The position numbers were made by a program, and so were the translations under genes. The notes beneath the pieces were generated by a model, which ran no database searches, was not told where the DNA came from, and saw nothing but the letters and a program-made list of their open reading frames with translations. 64,000 nt of DNA from an uncultured Roseburia sp. Lineage in GTDB: Bacteria; Bacillota; Clostridia; Lachnospirales; Lachnospiraceae. Below, piece by piece: positions 18,234-27,770 of the stretch. The stretch covers positions 1 to 64,000 of the forward strand of contig CALZGM010000002.1 in NCBI GenBank assembly GCA_945787015.1, read 5' to 3'. The first letter of the stretch is position 1, and the number at the start of each line of letters is the position of its first letter.

Positions 18234-19568
18234 ATGGAAGAAACGCTCATTAAGCGGATTATGCCACACAGTCTGGAAGCAGAACAGTCTGTGATTGGCT
18301 CCATGATTATGGATAAAGACGCCATTATGGCGGCTAATGAAATTCTCATTAGTGAAGATTTTTATCATCAGCAGTATGGCGTGCTGTTTGATACCATGGT
18401 GGAGTTGTTTAATGCAGGTCTGCCGGTAGACTTGATTACCTTGCAGAATAAATTAAAAGAGAAAGATGCACCTGCTGAGATTACAAGTTTAGACTATGTG
18501 CGGGAGCTGCTTAATGCGGTTCCGACTTCAGCAAATGTGAAGTATTATGCAAAGATTGTAAAAGATCATGCGATGCGCCGTAAACTGATAAAATTGAATC
18601 AGGAAATTGAAAATGAATGTTATTCGGGGCAGGAATCCGTTGAGACAGTCATGGATATCACGGAAAAAAAGGTGTTTGAGCTATTACAGTCTCGCGGAGG
18701 ATCGGGAGATTTTGTGCCGATTCGTAAGGTTGTTATGAATGCCTTAGAGAAGATTGAAAATTCCGCAAAGAGTGATGGCAATGTTACCGGTATTCCAACC
18801 GGGTTTGTGGACCTGGATTATCGTACTGCCGGATTGCAGCCTTCCGATTTAATTTTGATTGCAGCCCGTCCATCTATGGGTAAGACGGCATTTGTATTGA
18901 ATATTGCCCAGTATGTGGCGTTTCATGAAGACATGTGCACGGCGATTTTCTCTCTGGAAATGTCAAAAGAACAGCTGGTGAACCGTCTGTTCTCTTTGGA
19001 ATCGCATGTAGATGCTCAGGCGCTGCGTACCGGTAATCTTTCCGATGCCGACTGGGAGAAATTGATTGAAGGCGCTGGAGTAATTGGTAATTCACACTTA
19101 ATTATCGATGATACACCGGGTATTTCCATTGCAGAGATGCGTAGCAAGTGCCGTAAGTATAAACTGGAACATGATTTGAAATTAATTATCATCGACTACT
19201 TACAGTTGATGTCGGGTTCCGGTAAATCCTCAGATTCCAGACAGCAGGAGATTTCAGATATTTCCCGAGCATTAAAGGGACTTGCGAGAGAACTTTCCGT
19301 GCCGGTAATTGCGTTATCACAGCTTTCCCGAGCAGTAGAGCAGAGACCGGATCACAGGCCGATGCTTTCCGACCTTCGTGAATCCGGAGCGATTGAGCAG
19401 GATGCCGACGTGGTTATGTTTATTTACCGTGATGATTACTACAATCATGATTCGGAAGAAAAGGGTATTTCAGAGATTATTATTGCAAAACAAAGAAATG
19501 GTCCAATCGGGACGGTGAAACTGGCATGGTTGCCACAGTACACGAAATTTGGAAATTTGGAGAAATAA
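18234..19568 (+). CDS. dnaB: Replicative DNA helicase
   Basis: A 444-residue DnaB. The N-terminal DnaG-interaction domain (PHSLEAEQSVIGSMI) is followed by the RecA-like motor with Walker A (RPSMGKTAFVLNIA), FSLEMSKEQL, Walker B (LIIIDYLQLM) and the arginine-finger region (LRESGAIEQDADVV). It forms the hexameric helicase at the replication fork. GAGGAGGA precedes the ATG. Intein-free and full length. Confidence 0.97.
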   Translation: MEETLIKRIMPHSLEAEQSVIGSMIMDKDAIMAANEILISEDFYHQQYGVLFDTMVELFNAGLPVDLITLQNKLKEKDAPAEITSLDYVRELLNAVPTSANVKYYAKIVKDHAMRRKLIKLNQEIENECYSGQESVETVMDITEKKVFELLQSRGGSGDFVPIRKVVMNALEKIENSAKSDGNVTGIPTGFVDLDYRTAGLQPSDLILIAARPSMGKTAFVLNIAQYVAFHEDMCTAIFSLEMSKEQLVNRLFSLESHVDAQALRTGNLSDADWEKLIEGAGVIGNSHLIIDDTPGISIAEMRSKCRKYKLEHDLKLIIIDYLQLMSGSGKSSDSRQQEISDISRALKGLARELSVPVIALSQLSRAVEQRPDHRPMLSDLRESGAIEQDADVVMFIYRDDYYNHDSEEKGISEIIIAKQRNGPIGTVKLAWLPQYTKFGNLEK

Positions 19569-19693
19569 GAGCAGCATGATATGTTGCAAGTGTGGGCAGA
19601 ATTCGAAGTCCTAAATGGGAAGCGGATTCTGCTCATTTGTCGTATAAAAGTTTCAAGAGGCGAATTGTGTCGGAATAAGGCGACCGATTTTCA

Positions 19694-19722
19694 TTGTGCC
19701 GAATTTATGGGAAAGTTATAAT
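19694..19722 (+). promoter_or_regulatory. Predicted promoter of the MerR-like gene
   Basis: TTGTGC (19694-19699) and a perfect TATAAT (19717-19722), 17-bp spacer. An imperfect hairpin at about 19596-19637 upstream may end dnaB transcription, but it lacks a T run. Confidence 0.6.
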
Positions 19723-19759
19723 AGATAGAAGAAAGTAACAAAAAAGAGGAGGACAAGCC

Positions 19760-20344
19760 ATGGAAAGGGTACGCTACATGATATCTGACGCTGCCTCGCT
19801 GGTAAACGTAGAATCTCATGTATTACGTTACTGGGAAGAGGAACTCGATCTTAATATCCCTCGAAATGAAATGGGACACCGATACTATACACAAGAGAAT
19901 ATTGATGATTTTATGAAAATAAAGGAATTGAAGGAGAAGGGCTACCAGTTAAAGGCCATTCGCATGATTATACATAATGGGAGCAGCGACTATCTGATAC
20001 CGGAAGAGGCACCTCCAAAGCCTCAGGTTGTTTATCGTGGACCGCTTATGATGGCGCAAAAAGAAGATGAGCGAAGTATCTTAGACAACACGGACCGAAT
20101 GGCACAATTTACAGAGCTTATGACAGAAATTGTGGAAAAAGCAATTAATGCAAATAATGAACAATTGAGCAAAGCGATTAGTGAAGAAGTAGGAGAGCAG
20201 GTTATCAAGGAAATGAACTACCTGATGCGAGAGCAGGAAGAGGCAGAGGAAGAGCGGTTTCGAAAGCTGGATGAAGCAATTCGCGGAAATTTAAAGAAAA
20301 CAAAAAAACACAGCATATTTGAGAGCAAACAAAAAAGAGGGTAA
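19760..20344 (+). CDS. MerR-like helix-turn-helix regulator with coiled coil
   Basis: A 194-residue protein. Residues about 5-70 form a MerR-type winged helix (HVLRYWEEELDLNIPRN, GHRYYTQENIDDFMKIKELK). The remainder is charged and helical with heptad-like runs (EQEEAEEERFRKLDEAIRG), suggesting a coiled-coil dimerisation or partner-binding tail rather than a metal or drug sensor. RacA-type chromosome-associated proteins have a similar layout, but a specific role is not shown. AGAGGAGGA lies before the ATG. Confidence 0.75.
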   Translation: MERVRYMISDAASLVNVESHVLRYWEEELDLNIPRNEMGHRYYTQENIDDFMKIKELKEKGYQLKAIRMIIHNGSSDYLIPEEAPPKPQVVYRGPLMMAQKEDERSILDNTDRMAQFTELMTEIVEKAINANNEQLSKAISEEVGEQVIKEMNYLMREQEEAEEERFRKLDEAIRGNLKKTKKHSIFESKQKRG

Positions 20345-20359
20345 AGATAACCCTCTTTT
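20333..20359. terminator. Bidirectional terminator between MerR-like and ferredoxin genes
   Basis: Stem AAAAGAGGGT (20333-20342) / ACCCTCTTTT (20350-20359), with A-rich and T-rich flanks so that it can end transcription from both sides. The stem includes the stop codon of the MerR-like gene. Confidence 0.85.
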
Positions 20360-20375
20360 TTTGAATAAGTATCAA

Positions 20376-20567
<192 letters not shown>

Positions 20568-20679
20568 TTAGAAATCATATCTGCTATCCAATCATAGCTT
20601 ATTATTGATTTTAATACAAAAAGAACTGCTTAGCAAGTAATAATCTCTAAAAAAATGTATAAAAGCAAATACACTTTGC

Positions 20680-21717
20680 TTAGAAGGTCGAAAAGTGATA
20701 GAGTGTTTTGCTTCGGAATGCTTCGCCTGCCTTTAAGACAATGCTAGGAAAATTCTCGTGATTAATGGAATCCGGATAGTGCTGGGTCTCTAAACATACA
20801 CTGGCCTGTTTTGGGTAGTAACCGCCGAATTTACCTACAAAGTCAGAACCTTGTGCAGCAACATAAATCTGGATGCCCGGCTGATCGGTAAAACATGTGA
20901 CACGGATTCCGCTTTCCTTTGACTGCAAAATGGCTGCTTCTCTTAAACCGGTTCCATTGATCACAAAGTTATGGTCATAGGTTCCTAAAGGTGCAATCTG
21001 TGGATGATTAGAATCAATAAATTTACCTATTGTATGGAGAGTTCTGAAATCGAATGGCGTACCTTCTACCGGTAGCAGTTCTCCGGTTGGAATCAGAGTG
21101 GAGTCAACCGGTGTGATGGCATCTGCATCTATAAACAGTTCGTGGTTTAAAATGCTTTCCGTTCCCTCACCATTTAAGTTGAAGTAGGTGTGGTTTGTCA
21201 CATTTAAAATCGTATCCTGATCAGAAGCTGCCTCGTATAAAATACCGATTTCATTATCTTCAGACCATGAGTAAGTAACAGTCAGAGTAAGATTACCCGG
21301 ATAATTTTCTTCTCCATCAGGAGATTCCATTGTAAGTACAAGCTTATCATCTTTTATCGCAGAGTTCCAAACCTTATGGCTGTATCCGACAGCGCCACCA
21401 TGCAGATGGTTTGGACCATTGTTAATGGCGAGCTGATAATCTACACCATTTAGTGAAAAACGGCCTTCTCTGATTCGGTTTGCTACACGGCCGCAGATTG
21501 CACCGTAGTAGGAAGTTTCCTTTTCATAATCCTCCATTGAGGTAAGACCTAAGCAGACATCTCTAAGGGTACCTTCTTTGTCAGGGACTGCTATTTTGTA
21601 GATACGTGCGCCAAAATCGATAATTTCGATATATGCGCCATCTGCATTCTCCAGATGGAATAAACTAACAGCTTCCCCTGCGGTTGTTGTTCCAAAATCT
21701 GATTTTATAATTTTCAT
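20680..21717 (-). CDS. galM: Aldose 1-epimerase (mutarotase)
   Basis: A 345-residue GalM-family protein. Catalytic residues are visible in family motifs: His in NGPNHLHGG, His in VTNHTYFNLNG and the general-base Glu in CLETQHYPDS. It interconverts alpha and beta anomers of galactose or glucose. The gene is not next to other galactose genes here. A 14-bp perfect palindrome lies in its upstream region. Confidence 0.92.
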   Translation of the reverse strand: MKIIKSDFGTTTAGEAVSLFHLENADGAYIEIIDFGARIYKIAVPDKEGTLRDVCLGLTSMEDYEKETSYYGAICGRVANRIREGRFSLNGVDYQLAINNGPNHLHGGAVGYSHKVWNSAIKDDKLVLTMESPDGEENYPGNLTLTVTYSWSEDNEIGILYEAASDQDTILNVTNHTYFNLNGEGTESILNHELFIDADAITPVDSTLIPTGELLPVEGTPFDFRTLHTIGKFIDSNHPQIAPLGTYDHNFVINGTGLREAAILQSKESGIRVTCFTDQPGIQIYVAAQGSDFVGKFGGYYPKQASVCLETQHYPDSINHENFPSIVLKAGEAFRSKTLYHFSTF

Positions 21718-21744
21718 AACAAATATCCTTTATCCTTTTATGCT

Positions 21745-21758
21745 ATAGTTTAAACTAT
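21745..21758. promoter_or_regulatory. Palindrome upstream of galM, possible operator
   Basis: ATAGTTTAAACTAT is a perfect 14-bp dyad about 28 bp before the galM start. It could be a repressor site; the binding protein is unknown. Confidence 0.4.
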
Positions 21759-21866
21759 TATCCATATTATTATACGTTTTTTAGGAAAACATGGCAAGTA
21801 GGTTGCCTAAATTTTGGAATTGTGCCATAATAATAAAAACGATTTTAAATTGGGATGGTAGGATTT

Positions 21867-22937
21867 ATGCAGACCAAACTTGTAAAAATAGAAAATAAAC
21901 CAAGCGATGATGCCTCTATGGAGGAGGCAGCAGAGCTGATAAAAAACGGAGAACTGGTTGCGTTCCCTACAGAGACCGTATATGGTCTGGGTGCAGATGC
22001 ATTAAGACCGGAAGCAGCAAAAAAGATTTATGCGGCAAAGGGCAGACCGTCAGACAATCCGCTCATTGTTCACATTTGTAAATATGAAGAACTACTGTCA
22101 ATTGCAAAGGAGGTTCCGCCGCAGGCAAAAAAATTAGCAGATGCATTTTGGCCGGGACCGCTTACCATGATCGTATGGAAAAATGAAAGAGTTCCGTATG
22201 AGACGACAGGCGGAATGGATACGGTAGCAGTTCGGATGCCGAATCATCCGACAGCATTAAGGCTGATTGAAGAAAGCGGTTGTCTGATTGCGGCACCAAG
22301 TGCAAATACATCCGGAAAGCCAAGCCCGACAGAGGCGACGCATGTATTACGTGATATGGATGGTAGAATTCCGATGATATTAGACGGAGGTCCGGTAAGA
22401 ATCGGTTTAGAGTCTACGATTATTGATTTGACAGAGGAAAAACCGATGATTCTGCGGCCGGGCTATATTACAAAAGAGATGTTTGAGGAGGTGCTTGGAG
22501 AAGAGGTACAAATTGATCCGGGTATTCTTGCGGCAGATATTACAGATCCATCGAAGGGTGGACAGAAACCAAAGGCACCGGGGATGCGCTATAAGCATTA
22601 TGCACCAAAAGCGGATTTGGTGTTGATAGAAGGCGCGACGGATCATGTGGTTGCAAAAATAAATGAGCTGGTGGCAGGCGGACAGAAGGAAGGTTTGCGC
22701 ATTGGAGTCATTGCAACGGATGAGACATACCATCGTTATCAGGCGGATGTGGTATTTAGTATTGGCGCGAGAACAGATGAGGATGCAATTGCACAGCATC
22801 TTTATAAGATACTGCGGGAATTTGATGAACAAGAAGTTGATGCGATATATTCGGAAAGCTTTAAAACGCCAAGAATCGGACAGGCAATCATGAACCGTCT
22901 GTTAAAAGCGGCAGGATATCAGGTATTGCATGTGTAG
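21867..22937 (+). CDS. Threonylcarbamoyl-AMP synthase (Sua5/YwlC type)
   Basis: About 356 residues. The N-terminal YrdC domain has the family sequence ELVAFPTETVYGLGADAL and KIYAAKGRPSDNPLIVHI. The C-terminal Sua5 domain follows after a linker containing PGMRYKHYAPKA. It makes threonylcarbamoyl-AMP for the t6A37 modification of ANN-decoding tRNAs. ATG 21855 or ATG 21867 are both possible; TAGGA lies just before 21867. It is followed by a YwlE-like phosphatase and upp, an order resembling the B. subtilis ywlC-ywlE-upp neighbourhood. Confidence 0.9.
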   Translation: MQTKLVKIENKPSDDASMEEAAELIKNGELVAFPTETVYGLGADALRPEAAKKIYAAKGRPSDNPLIVHICKYEELLSIAKEVPPQAKKLADAFWPGPLTMIVWKNERVPYETTGGMDTVAVRMPNHPTALRLIEESGCLIAAPSANTSGKPSPTEATHVLRDMDGRIPMILDGGPVRIGLESTIIDLTEEKPMILRPGYITKEMFEEVLGEEVQIDPGILAADITDPSKGGQKPKAPGMRYKHYAPKADLVLIEGATDHVVAKINELVAGGQKEGLRIGVIATDETYHRYQADVVFSIGARTDEDAIAQHLYKILREFDEQEVDAIYSESFKTPRIGQAIMNRLLKAAGYQVLHV

Positions 22938-22953
22938 CAGGAGAACATTAGGA

Positions 22954-23409
22954 ATGAAAGAATATAATCGAATTTTATTTGTATGTGAGAGCGGTACATC
23001 ACGGGCTCCTATGGCAGAAGCAATTTTAAAGGATTTTTCGCTGAAGCACCCAGTTGATATAGAATCACGAGGTTTGGTAGTGCTGTTCCCGGAGCCAATT
23101 AATCAGAAAGCAGAAGCAGTTCTAATCAGTAATGGTATTTCACTGAGCGATTTTTGCTCGACGCAGTTGACAGAAGAGGATTTGACTGAGGACACTTTAA
23201 TTCTGACAATGGAGTACATACAAAGGGAGAAAATTCTGGAGAAATACGAAAACGTAATCCCGGAAAATGTCCACGTCTTAACGGAGCTGGTGGGCGATGA
23301 ATTAGAAATATTGGATCCGTATGGCGGAAATTTACAGTCTTATGGACTGTGTTACGAAACCATGCGAAAGACAATACAAAAGCTAGTCAACTTATTAAAT
23401 GAATCTTAG
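22954..23409 (+). CDS. Low-molecular-weight phosphatase, YwlE-like
   Basis: About 151 residues. It has the CX5R phosphate loop (FVCESGTSRAPMAEA) at the N-terminus and the general-acid Asp in LDPYGGN, so a catalytic core is present. The loop lacks the usual G-N-x-C of LMW tyrosine phosphatases. The Thr four residues after the Cys matches the Thr that gives B. subtilis YwlE specificity for phosphoarginine, and the DP(F/Y)GG motif and sua5 neighbour also fit YwlE. An arginine-phosphatase role is inference. ATG 22954 has AGGAG 10 nt upstream; ATG 22930 lies inside the previous gene. Confidence 0.75.
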   Translation: MKEYNRILFVCESGTSRAPMAEAILKDFSLKHPVDIESRGLVVLFPEPINQKAEAVLISNGISLSDFCSTQLTEEDLTEDTLILTMEYIQREKILEKYENVIPENVHVLTELVGDELEILDPYGGNLQSYGLCYETMRKTIQKLVNLLNES

Positions 23410-23421
23410 GAGGAAAAACAA

Positions 23422-24051
23422 ATGTCAAAGGTAGTGGTAATGGATCATCCATTAATTCAGCACAAAATCGGAATTCTTCGAAGAGTTGAAACCGGCTCAA
23501 AGGATTTCCGCACCTTAATCGGTGAAATTGCGATGTTAGAGTGCTATGAAGCAACCAGAGATCTTCAGCTGGCGGATGTCGAAATTGAAACTCCGATTTG
23601 TAAGACAATCGCAAAGGAATTAAAAGGAAAGAAGCTGGCAGTGGTGCCGATTCTTAGAGCCGGCCTTGGAATGGTAGACGGTGTGCTTGCCATGATTCCG
23701 GCGGCAAAGGTGGGACATATTGGTTTATACCGTAATGAAGAAACCTTAGAACCGGTTGAATATTTCTGCAAGTTACCTGCAGACTGTGCTAACAGGGAAG
23801 TATTCGTAGTTGATCCAATGCTTGCAACCGGCGGTTCTGCTATTGCAGCCATTCAGATGCTGAAAAACAGAGGCGTGAAAAACATTCACTTCATGTGTGT
23901 GATTGCTGCACCGGAAGGCATTAAGAAGATGCAGGAAGCACATCCGGATGTTGATATGATTATTGGTGCATTGGATGACCATTTAAATGAAAAAGGCTAT
24001 ATTGTACCGGGACTCGGTGATGCTGGTGACCGTATTTTCGGAACAAAATAA
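23422..24051 (+). CDS. upp: Uracil phosphoribosyltransferase
   Basis: A 209-residue enzyme with the family sequence [15 protein letters not shown] at the N-terminus, [14 protein letters not shown], and the PRPP loop [11 protein letters not shown]. The C-terminus has the uracil-binding [17 protein letters not shown]. It converts uracil and PRPP to UMP. The preceding gene is 12 bp upstream and the dCMP deaminase 35 bp downstream, suggesting a shared transcript for pyrimidine salvage. Confidence 0.96.
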   Translation: MSKVVVMDHPLIQHKIGILRRVETGSKDFRTLIGEIAMLECYEATRDLQLADVEIETPICKTIAKELKGKKLAVVPILRAGLGMVDGVLAMIPAAKVGHIGLYRNEETLEPVEYFCKLPADCANREVFVVDPMLATGGSAIAAIQMLKNRGVKNIHFMCVIAAPEGIKKMQEAHPDVDMIIGALDDHLNEKGYIVPGLGDAGDRIFGTK

Positions 24052-24086
24052 TCGAAGCAGTCTCCTTCGGAGAAAAAGGAGGACTT

Positions 24087-24572
24087 ATGAGCGAAAAGAG
24101 AACAGACTATATTAGCTGGGATGAGTATTTTATGGGAGTAGCCATACTTTCCGGCATGCGTTCCAAGGACCCCAATACGCAGGTGGGCGCCTGTATCGTA
24201 AGCCCGGACCATAAGATTTTATCCATGGGGTATAATGGCTTGCCAATCGGATGCTCGGATGATGAGTTCCCGTGGTGCAGAGAGGGTGATCCCTTGGAAA
24301 ACAAGTATTTCTACACTACACATAGTGAACTGAACGCTATATTAAATTACCGTGGCGGCAGCTTGGATGGCGCAACCATTTACGTTACTTTATTTCCGTG
24401 TAACGAATGCGCGAAAGCGATTATTCAGGCGGGAATTAAGCGCGTAGTTTACGATAGTGACAAATACGGGAAAGAGCCAAATACCATTGCTTCCAAACGC
24501 ATGCTAAATGCAGCCGGGGTCGAATTGGTAAACTATAAGCATACGAATCGCGAAGTAAAAATAGTGTTATAA
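24087..24572 (+). CDS. dCMP deaminase family protein
   Basis: A 161-residue zinc-dependent deaminase. The zinc site is HSELNA (His and catalytic Glu) plus PCNECA (two Cys). The N-terminus DYISWDEYFMGVAILSGMRS matches ComEB/dCMP deaminases, which convert dCMP to dUMP for dTTP synthesis. It probably works in the same pyrimidine pathway as upp upstream. Confidence 0.9.
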   Translation: MSEKRTDYISWDEYFMGVAILSGMRSKDPNTQVGACIVSPDHKILSMGYNGLPIGCSDDEFPWCREGDPLENKYFYTTHSELNAILNYRGGSLDGATIYVTLFPCNECAKAIIQAGIKRVVYDSDKYGKEPNTIASKRMLNAAGVELVNYKHTNREVKIVL

Positions 24573-24579
24573 ACAGTTT

Positions 24580-24615
24580 GGGGTTGAGACAGGTGAGTTT
24601 CAACCCCTATTCTTT
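24580..24615 (+). terminator. Probable terminator after the dCMP deaminase gene
   Basis: Stem GGGGTTG (24580-24586) / CAACCCC (24601-24607), extended by an A-T pair, then TATTCTTTT. Confidence 0.7.
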
Positions 24616-24641
24616 TGCAAAATATTATACCCCCACGGGGC

Positions 24642-24670
24642 TTCACCTAATTTGTAAAAACCGCTATAAT
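24642..24670 (+). promoter_or_regulatory. Predicted promoter of the ECF transporter operon
   Basis: TTCACC (24642-24647), 17-bp spacer, perfect TATAAT (24665-24670), about 20 bp before ecfA1. The leader is too short for a riboswitch, so control by a vitamin riboswitch is unlikely here. Confidence 0.55.
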
Positions 24671-24691
24671 CAAGCAATATGAGGTAAAATT

Positions 24692-25519
24692 ATGCAGGCA
24701 GTTATTGCACAACACTTAACGTATTCCTATCTAGAAAAAAGTAAAAACCGGGCGATTGACAATATTTCCTTTCAGGTAAGGGAGGGGGAATTTTGGGCAA
24801 TTTTAGGTCATAATGGCTGTGGAAAAACCACCCTTGCCCGTCATTTAAATGCTTTAATTTCGCCACAAAAAGGGGAACTTGTGGTGGCAGGATTAGATGC
24901 TTTGGCGAATGCGAATATCTGGAAAATTCGTAAGGCTTGCGGCATGGTATTTCAAAATCCGGACAACCAGTTTGTTTCTTCTGTTATTGACGAGGACCTT
25001 TCCTTTGGTCTTCGTAATTTTGGCGTAAGCGAAGAAGAGATTCCGAACAGGGTAAAAGTGGCACTGGAAGCTGTGGGTATGGCAGGATATGAGAAGCGAT
25101 CCACACATTTTCTTTCCGGTGGGCAGAAACAGCGTATTGCAATCGCAGGGGTCTTGGCTGTAGAACCGGATATTCTTATTTTCGATGAAGTAACATCCAT
25201 GCTTGACCCGGAGGGGAGACGGGATGTGTTAAATACGATGCAAAGGCTCCGGGAAAGGGGAAAAACAATTATCATGATTTCACACTACATAGAAGAAGCG
25301 ATATTGGCGGACCGTATGATGTTACTTCATGATGGAAAAATTCTTGGAATAGGAACCCCCGGAGAGATTCTGCCGGACATAGAACTACTAAATAGGACCG
25401 GACTTACACCGCCAATGGCAGTAAGGGCTTATTATGATTTGAAAGCAGCAGGGATTACATTAAAAGAATGTCCTCTGACAAATGAAGAGCTTGTGGAGGG
25501 ACTATGTCAATTACGTTAG
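24692..25519 (+). CDS. ecfA1: ECF transporter ATPase A1
   Basis: A 275-residue ABC ATPase with Walker A (GHNGCGKTTLARHLN), Q-loop (MVFQNPDNQFVSSVIDEDLSFG), signature LSGGQKQRIAIAG and Walker B (ILIFDEVTSMLD). The Q-loop context and the pairing with a second ATPase and an EcfT gene identify the energy-coupling-factor module for vitamin or metal uptake. Its 3' end overlaps ecfA2 by 16 bp. Confidence 0.92.
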   Translation: MQAVIAQHLTYSYLEKSKNRAIDNISFQVREGEFWAILGHNGCGKTTLARHLNALISPQKGELVVAGLDALANANIWKIRKACGMVFQNPDNQFVSSVIDEDLSFGLRNFGVSEEEIPNRVKVALEAVGMAGYEKRSTHFLSGGQKQRIAIAGVLAVEPDILIFDEVTSMLDPEGRRDVLNTMQRLRERGKTIIMISHYIEEAILADRMMLLHDGKILGIGTPGEILPDIELLNRTGLTPPMAVRAYYDLKAAGITLKECPLTNEELVEGLCQLR

Positions 25520-26358
25520 ACTCGGTATTTTATACTTATGCGCCGGGGACTCCCTATGCCTCGGCCGCACTTAAAAACATTTCATTCACCGTTGAAAAGG
25601 GAGAATTTGTAGGCATTATGGGAAAAACCGGCTGTGGAAAATCCACCCTGATTCAGCTGATTGCAGGGCTATTGACACCGGATAGCGGAGCGGTTCTTTT
25701 AGATGGAAAAAATATAAATGATAAAAATTATGATAGAAACGAGCTTCATCGTAAGGTAGGTGTGGTGTTTCAACATCCCGAATGTCAGCTCTTTGAAACA
25801 ACGGTGGAACGGGACGTGGCGTTTAGCTTAAAGCACTTTGGCTGGTCAAAGGAAAAAGTGCAGTCAGCAGTAGAGCGTGCATTAACCATGATGGGATTTG
25901 ATTATGAAAAGGTGAGAGAAAAATCACCGTTGGAATTTTCCGGAGGAGAAAAAAGAAGAATTGCGATAGCCGGTATTCTGGCAGCAGAACCGGAAGTGCT
26001 GATTTTAGATGAGCCGATAGCGGGGTTAGACCCTCTTGGAAGAGAAGCATTTTTAGTATTGGTAAAGCGGTTGAATGAAGCAGGAATGACGATTCTTATG
26101 ATTTCTCATAATGCAGATGCGCTTGCAGAATACGCAGAGAGAATTGTGATACTAAAGGATGGAATGCTTTTTAGGGATGGGGTTACACGAGAGGTGTTTT
26201 CCGATATGGATGAGTTACAGAAAAATGGTATTGGCGTCAGCGAGGCGCGTCAGTGTGCAGCGCTGCTGGCAGAGAGAGGGTTTGATGTTGCAAAGGATAC
26301 CATCTGTTATGAAGATTTGCTGAAACAAATGATTGCAATCGGAAGGGGGCAGCAGTGA
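25504..26358 (+). CDS. ecfA2: ECF transporter ATPase A2
   Basis: A 284-residue ATPase partner of EcfA1: Walker A (GKTGCGKSTLIQLIAG), Q-loop VVFQHPECQLFETTVERDVAFS, signature FSGGEKRRIAIAG and Walker B (VLILDEPIAGLD). It forms the heterodimeric motor with EcfA1. The ribosome site lies within the end of ecfA1, and its stop overlaps ecfT as TGATG. Confidence 0.92.
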   Translation: MSITLDSVFYTYAPGTPYASAALKNISFTVEKGEFVGIMGKTGCGKSTLIQLIAGLLTPDSGAVLLDGKNINDKNYDRNELHRKVGVVFQHPECQLFETTVERDVAFSLKHFGWSKEKVQSAVERALTMMGFDYEKVREKSPLEFSGGEKRRIAIAGILAAEPEVLILDEPIAGLDPLGREAFLVLVKRLNEAGMTILMISHNADALAEYAERIVILKDGMLFRDGVTREVFSDMDELQKNGIGVSEARQCAALLAERGFDVAKDTICYEDLLKQMIAIGRGQQ

Positions 26359-27149
26359 TGAACCAACTTCCAACCGGTATGTATCAGCCGGGAACCTCCG
26401 TCGTGCATCAGATGAAAGCGAATATAAAAATTTTTTGTTTTCTTATTCTGACGGGGGCAGTTTTGATGGCAGAGACGATTTGGGGCTATGCCGTATTGGT
26501 TTTATTTTCCGGATGCCTTATTTACTTCTCAAAAATCGGCCTGCAGACGGCGCTTAGCTCCGTTAGGCGGTTGATATGGTTTTTGATTATCATTTTCGTC
26601 ATGAATCTTTGCTTTTACGGACCGGAAAATCCGTGGATAAAAATCGGAATTTTTGCACCCTCTTATGAGGGGCTGATGCAGGGAGTTCATATCGCAGTGA
26701 GAGTTATTCTGATGATGGTAATCGGCAATGTGCTGATGGTAACTACTGCTCCTTTGGTGTTGACGGAAGGAATGGAGACACTTTTGCTGCCATTGAAATT
26801 ATTCCGGATTCCGACAGAACAAATTGCGATGATTTTATCGGTGGCGATGCAGTTTATACCAACCCTATTTGAAGAGGCAGATATGATTAAAAAAGCACAG
26901 ATTGCACGAGGCGCACGATTTGACAGTAAAAAGCTCCTCGATAAAGCCGGGGCGGTTATGCCACTGGTGGTTCCGATTTTTCTGGCGGCCTTTAAACGAG
27001 CAGATGAATTATCTCTGGCAATGGAAGCCAGAGGGTATCGGACAGATATGGCACGTGGGCAAAGAAAGTTTGGAATGCCGACAGGCTTTGAGTGGCTTGC
27101 AATCATTACTTGCAGCATCCTTTGTATCTTACAGATTTTATGTCTGTAA
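26358..27149 (+). CDS. ecfT: ECF transporter transmembrane subunit T
   Basis: A 263-residue membrane protein with several N-terminal helices and the two ARG motifs of EcfT coupling helices (IARGARF and MEARGYR). It links the ATPases to the substrate-binding S component. ATG 26358 overlaps the ecfA2 stop and has AAGGGGG upstream; GTG 26355 is an alternative. Confidence 0.9.
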   Translation: MNQLPTGMYQPGTSVVHQMKANIKIFCFLILTGAVLMAETIWGYAVLVLFSGCLIYFSKIGLQTALSSVRRLIWFLIIIFVMNLCFYGPENPWIKIGIFAPSYEGLMQGVHIAVRVILMMVIGNVLMVTTAPLVLTEGMETLLLPLKLFRIPTEQIAMILSVAMQFIPTLFEEADMIKKAQIARGARFDSKKLLDKAGAVMPLVVPIFLAAFKRADELSLAMEARGYRTDMARGQRKFGMPTGFEWLAIITCSILCILQILCL

Positions 27150-27196
27150 ATATATATTAATACGGCGATTCGCCGGAAAAAAGAAAGGGAAAATTT

Positions 27197-27745
27197 ATGA
27201 ATAAAATGACAACTGTTAAAAAATCAATTATTACAGCAGTATGTATTGCCTTATGCGTTGTACTGCCACAGGCATTTCATGCGATTCCGAATGCAGGCTC
27301 CATCTACCTGCCAATGCATATTCCGGTATTACTTTGCGGATTAATCTGCGGATGGCAGTATGGCTTGCTTTGCGGTCTTGCGGGACCATTATTTTCAACG
27401 CTCATCACAGCGATGCCTCCAATGGCATATCTTCCCCCAATGATGGTAGAATGTGCTGTATATGGCTGCGTGGCAGGACTTATGATGAAGCTTGTACATA
27501 CAGGAAAGGTGTATGCAGATTTATATATCAGTTTAGTGGCAGCAATGCTTGCAGGCCGCGTTATCGCAGGAATTGCAAAAGCGGTCATTTTTATGCCGGG
27601 TAAGTTTGGCATGGCGATGTGGACAACCAGCTATTTTGTTACAGCTTTGCCGGGGATTGTCATTCAGCTTGTGATTTTGCCAACGCTTGTTTTTGCATTG
27701 ATGAAAGCGAGATTGATTCCGCTGAGATATTCTAAGGAAGCATAG
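27197..27745 (+). CDS. ECF transporter S component (substrate unknown)
   Basis: A 182-residue protein with about six membrane helices in the general ECF S-component pattern (PMHIPVLLCGLICGWQYGLLCGLAGPLF, split across helices 2-3). It lies 47 bp after ecfT, so it is probably the dedicated substrate-binding subunit. The sequence does not clearly match a known specificity such as biotin, riboflavin or thiamin. The next genes, a methyltransferase and a CsoR-like regulator, may hint at the substrate, but that is weak. Confidence 0.8.
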   Translation: MNKMTTVKKSIITAVCIALCVVLPQAFHAIPNAGSIYLPMHIPVLLCGLICGWQYGLLCGLAGPLFSTLITAMPPMAYLPPMMVECAVYGCVAGLMMKLVHTGKVYADLYISLVAAMLAGRVIAGIAKAVIFMPGKFGMAMWTTSYFVTALPGIVIQLVILPTLVFALMKARLIPLRYSKEA

Positions 27746-27770
27746 TTGCAGCAACATGGAGGATGTGGCA

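Noticed and set aside
24573-24691. Vitamin riboswitch before the ECF transporter
   Set aside because: The leader after the predicted start site is only about 15-20 nt, and no riboswitch core is visible.
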